Shown here: positions 12,183-12,791 of the stretch, piece after piece
How positions within the stretch are numbered: the first letter of the stretch is position 1
Layout of the letters: every line of letters starts with the position of its first letter
Assembly: GCA_030425055.1 (NCBI GenBank)
Contig: JAUHVN010000044.1
Location: 1-12,791, forward strand
Reading direction: 5' to 3'
Length of the DNA stretch: 12,791 nt
From: Actinomycetes bacterium
GTDB taxonomy: Bacteria; Actinomycetota; Actinomycetes; Actinomycetales; Microbacteriaceae
The notes under the pieces: model-generated
The model's database searches: none
What the model was told of the DNA's origin: nothing
Seen by the model: the letters and a program-made list of their open reading frames with translations, nothing else
Translations under genes and position numbers: made by a program

Positions 12183-12791
12183 GTGAATTCGGGTGACGAC
12201 CAGACTCTGGCGCGCCGTGCCCCCGCCGAGGTGGCCGCCGTGCGGAGCGCGCCTGCGCGCAGAGCGCCGTCGCCCCCGCCGCGCTGGTCTCGCAGACGGG
12301 GCGTGCTCGCCGTCTTCGCCGGGTTCGCGGCCGTCGCGTTCGCCGCTGCCTGGATCGGTCCGACCGGTCTTTCGGTGCCGGAAGCCAAGGCCGAGGTCGC
12401 CGCTCCGATCTCGCTCTACGCCAGTTCGCTCGGCGACATCCAGTCGCACACCGTCGTCGCCGGCGCCGATCCCGCCGAGCCGACCAAGCTCGACCGTGAC
12501 GGCTACACCGTGTACGTCACGCCTAAGCCGACGCCGACGCCCGTCGTCGTGGCGGCGACCTCGTCGTCGTCCTCGTCCGGCTGGCGTCCGCCGTTCGTGA
12601 CCCCCGATCCCGGCACCGCCCAGTCGATCGCGTACGGCATGGTGAAGGCCCGTGGGTGGGGGGACGACGAGTTCGCCTGCCTCGTGGCGCTGTGGAACAA
12701 GGAGTCGGGCTGGAGGGTGAACGCCTACAACGCCTCGAGCGGTGCCTACGGCATCCCGCAGTCGCTTCCGGGGAACAAGATGGCCTCTGCC
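12183..12791 (+). CDS. Membrane-anchored transglycosylase-like cell-wall protein (3' truncated by window edge)
   Basis: The first 203 codons of a gene that runs past the window end. A basic cytoplasmic N-terminus (1-39) precedes one membrane segment at about 41-58 (V-L-A-V-F-A-G-F-A-A-V-A-F). An extracytoplasmic region follows with a P-K-P-T-P-T-P stretch (114-120) and six serines in a row (127-132), a flexible linker. From about 147 a lysozyme-like domain begins: L-W-N-K-E-S-G-W, with E174 as the likely catalytic glutamate, then Y-N-A-S-S-G-A-Y-G-I-P-Q-S. This matches actinobacterial transglycosylase SLT or aggregation-promoting-factor-like domains. It probably cleaves or binds peptidoglycan. 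The start GTG at 12183 is inferred from the upstream TAGACT; a later in-frame GTG at 12231 or 12303 is possible. The rest of the domain is not visible. Confidence 0.85.
   Translation, partial: MNSGDDQTLARRAPAEVAAVRSAPARRAPSPPPRWSRRRGVLAVFAGFAAVAFAAAWIGPTGLSVPEAKAEVAAPISLYASSLGDIQSHTVVAGADPAEPTKLDRDGYTVYVTPKPTPTPVVVAATSSSSSSGWRPPFVTPDPGTAQSIAYGMVKARGWGDDEFACLVALWNKESGWRVNAYNASSGAYGIPQSLPGNKMASA

Noticed and set aside
1..12791. Possible mobile element, CRISPR array, tRNA or defence island
   Set aside because: No transposase, integrase outside xerC, spaced repeats, cloverleaf sequence or defence-type domain is visible; gene order is that of the conserved chromosome.

Overview
This window is a stretch of core chromosome from a high-GC actinobacterium, most likely Microbacteriaceae and probably Microbacterium or a close relative. 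The call rests on the strong GC bias at third codon positions, the actinobacteria-specific DUF2469 gene beside rnhB, the order lepB-rnhB-DUF2469-yraN-comM-dprA-xerC followed by rpsB-tsf-pyrH-frr-cdsA (the same backbone as in mycobacteria, from memory), the long acidic tail on ribosomal protein S2, and genes that begin almost directly after a -10 element with no Shine-Dalgarno sequence. No phage, transposon, CRISPR array, tRNA or rRNA gene is visible.

Bases 1-5796 read rightward. lepB (5' end outside the window) overlaps rnhB by 4 bases. DUF2469 follows, then the yraN-comM-dprA block, whose members overlap by 4 bases at GTGA junctions, and then xerC. The functions are protein export (LepB), RNA-DNA hybrid repair (RNase HII), handling of incoming or recombining DNA (YraN, ComM, DprA) and chromosome-dimer resolution (XerC). 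yraN, xerC, DUF2469 and the following lipoprotein gene lack a clear ribosome binding site and may be leaderless.

Bases 5859-6887 form a small convergent pair. One is a DUF3060-type lipoprotein with a 17-residue repeat that looks like a beta-solenoid. The other, on the minus strand, is an exported M23/LytM-fold protein that keeps its zinc ligands but appears to lack the usual catalytic histidines. Their stop codons abut with no space between them.

Bases 6888-9092 hold a 302-base non-coding region (rpsB promoter and a structured leader of about 190 bases), then rpsB, an intercistronic hairpin, and tsf, closed by a strong compound terminator at 9093-9140. pyrH, frr and cdsA follow with their own likely promoters at pyrH and frr. 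They cover UMP phosphorylation, ribosome recycling and CDP-diacylglycerol synthesis.

The right end has a gene overlapping cdsA by 4 bases. It encodes a 187-residue protein with four copies of a G-Y-x4-V-D motif (DivIVA-related repeat protein). After it comes the first 203 codons of a membrane-anchored, transglycosylase-like cell-wall protein that runs off the window.

I do not see a convincing new multi-gene system. The best leads are the rpsB leader RNA with duplicated, mutually exclusive stem arms, the repeat lipoprotein beside the degenerate M23 protein, the four-repeat DivIVA-like protein coupled to cdsA, and a 16-base perfect palindrome at 12104-12119.
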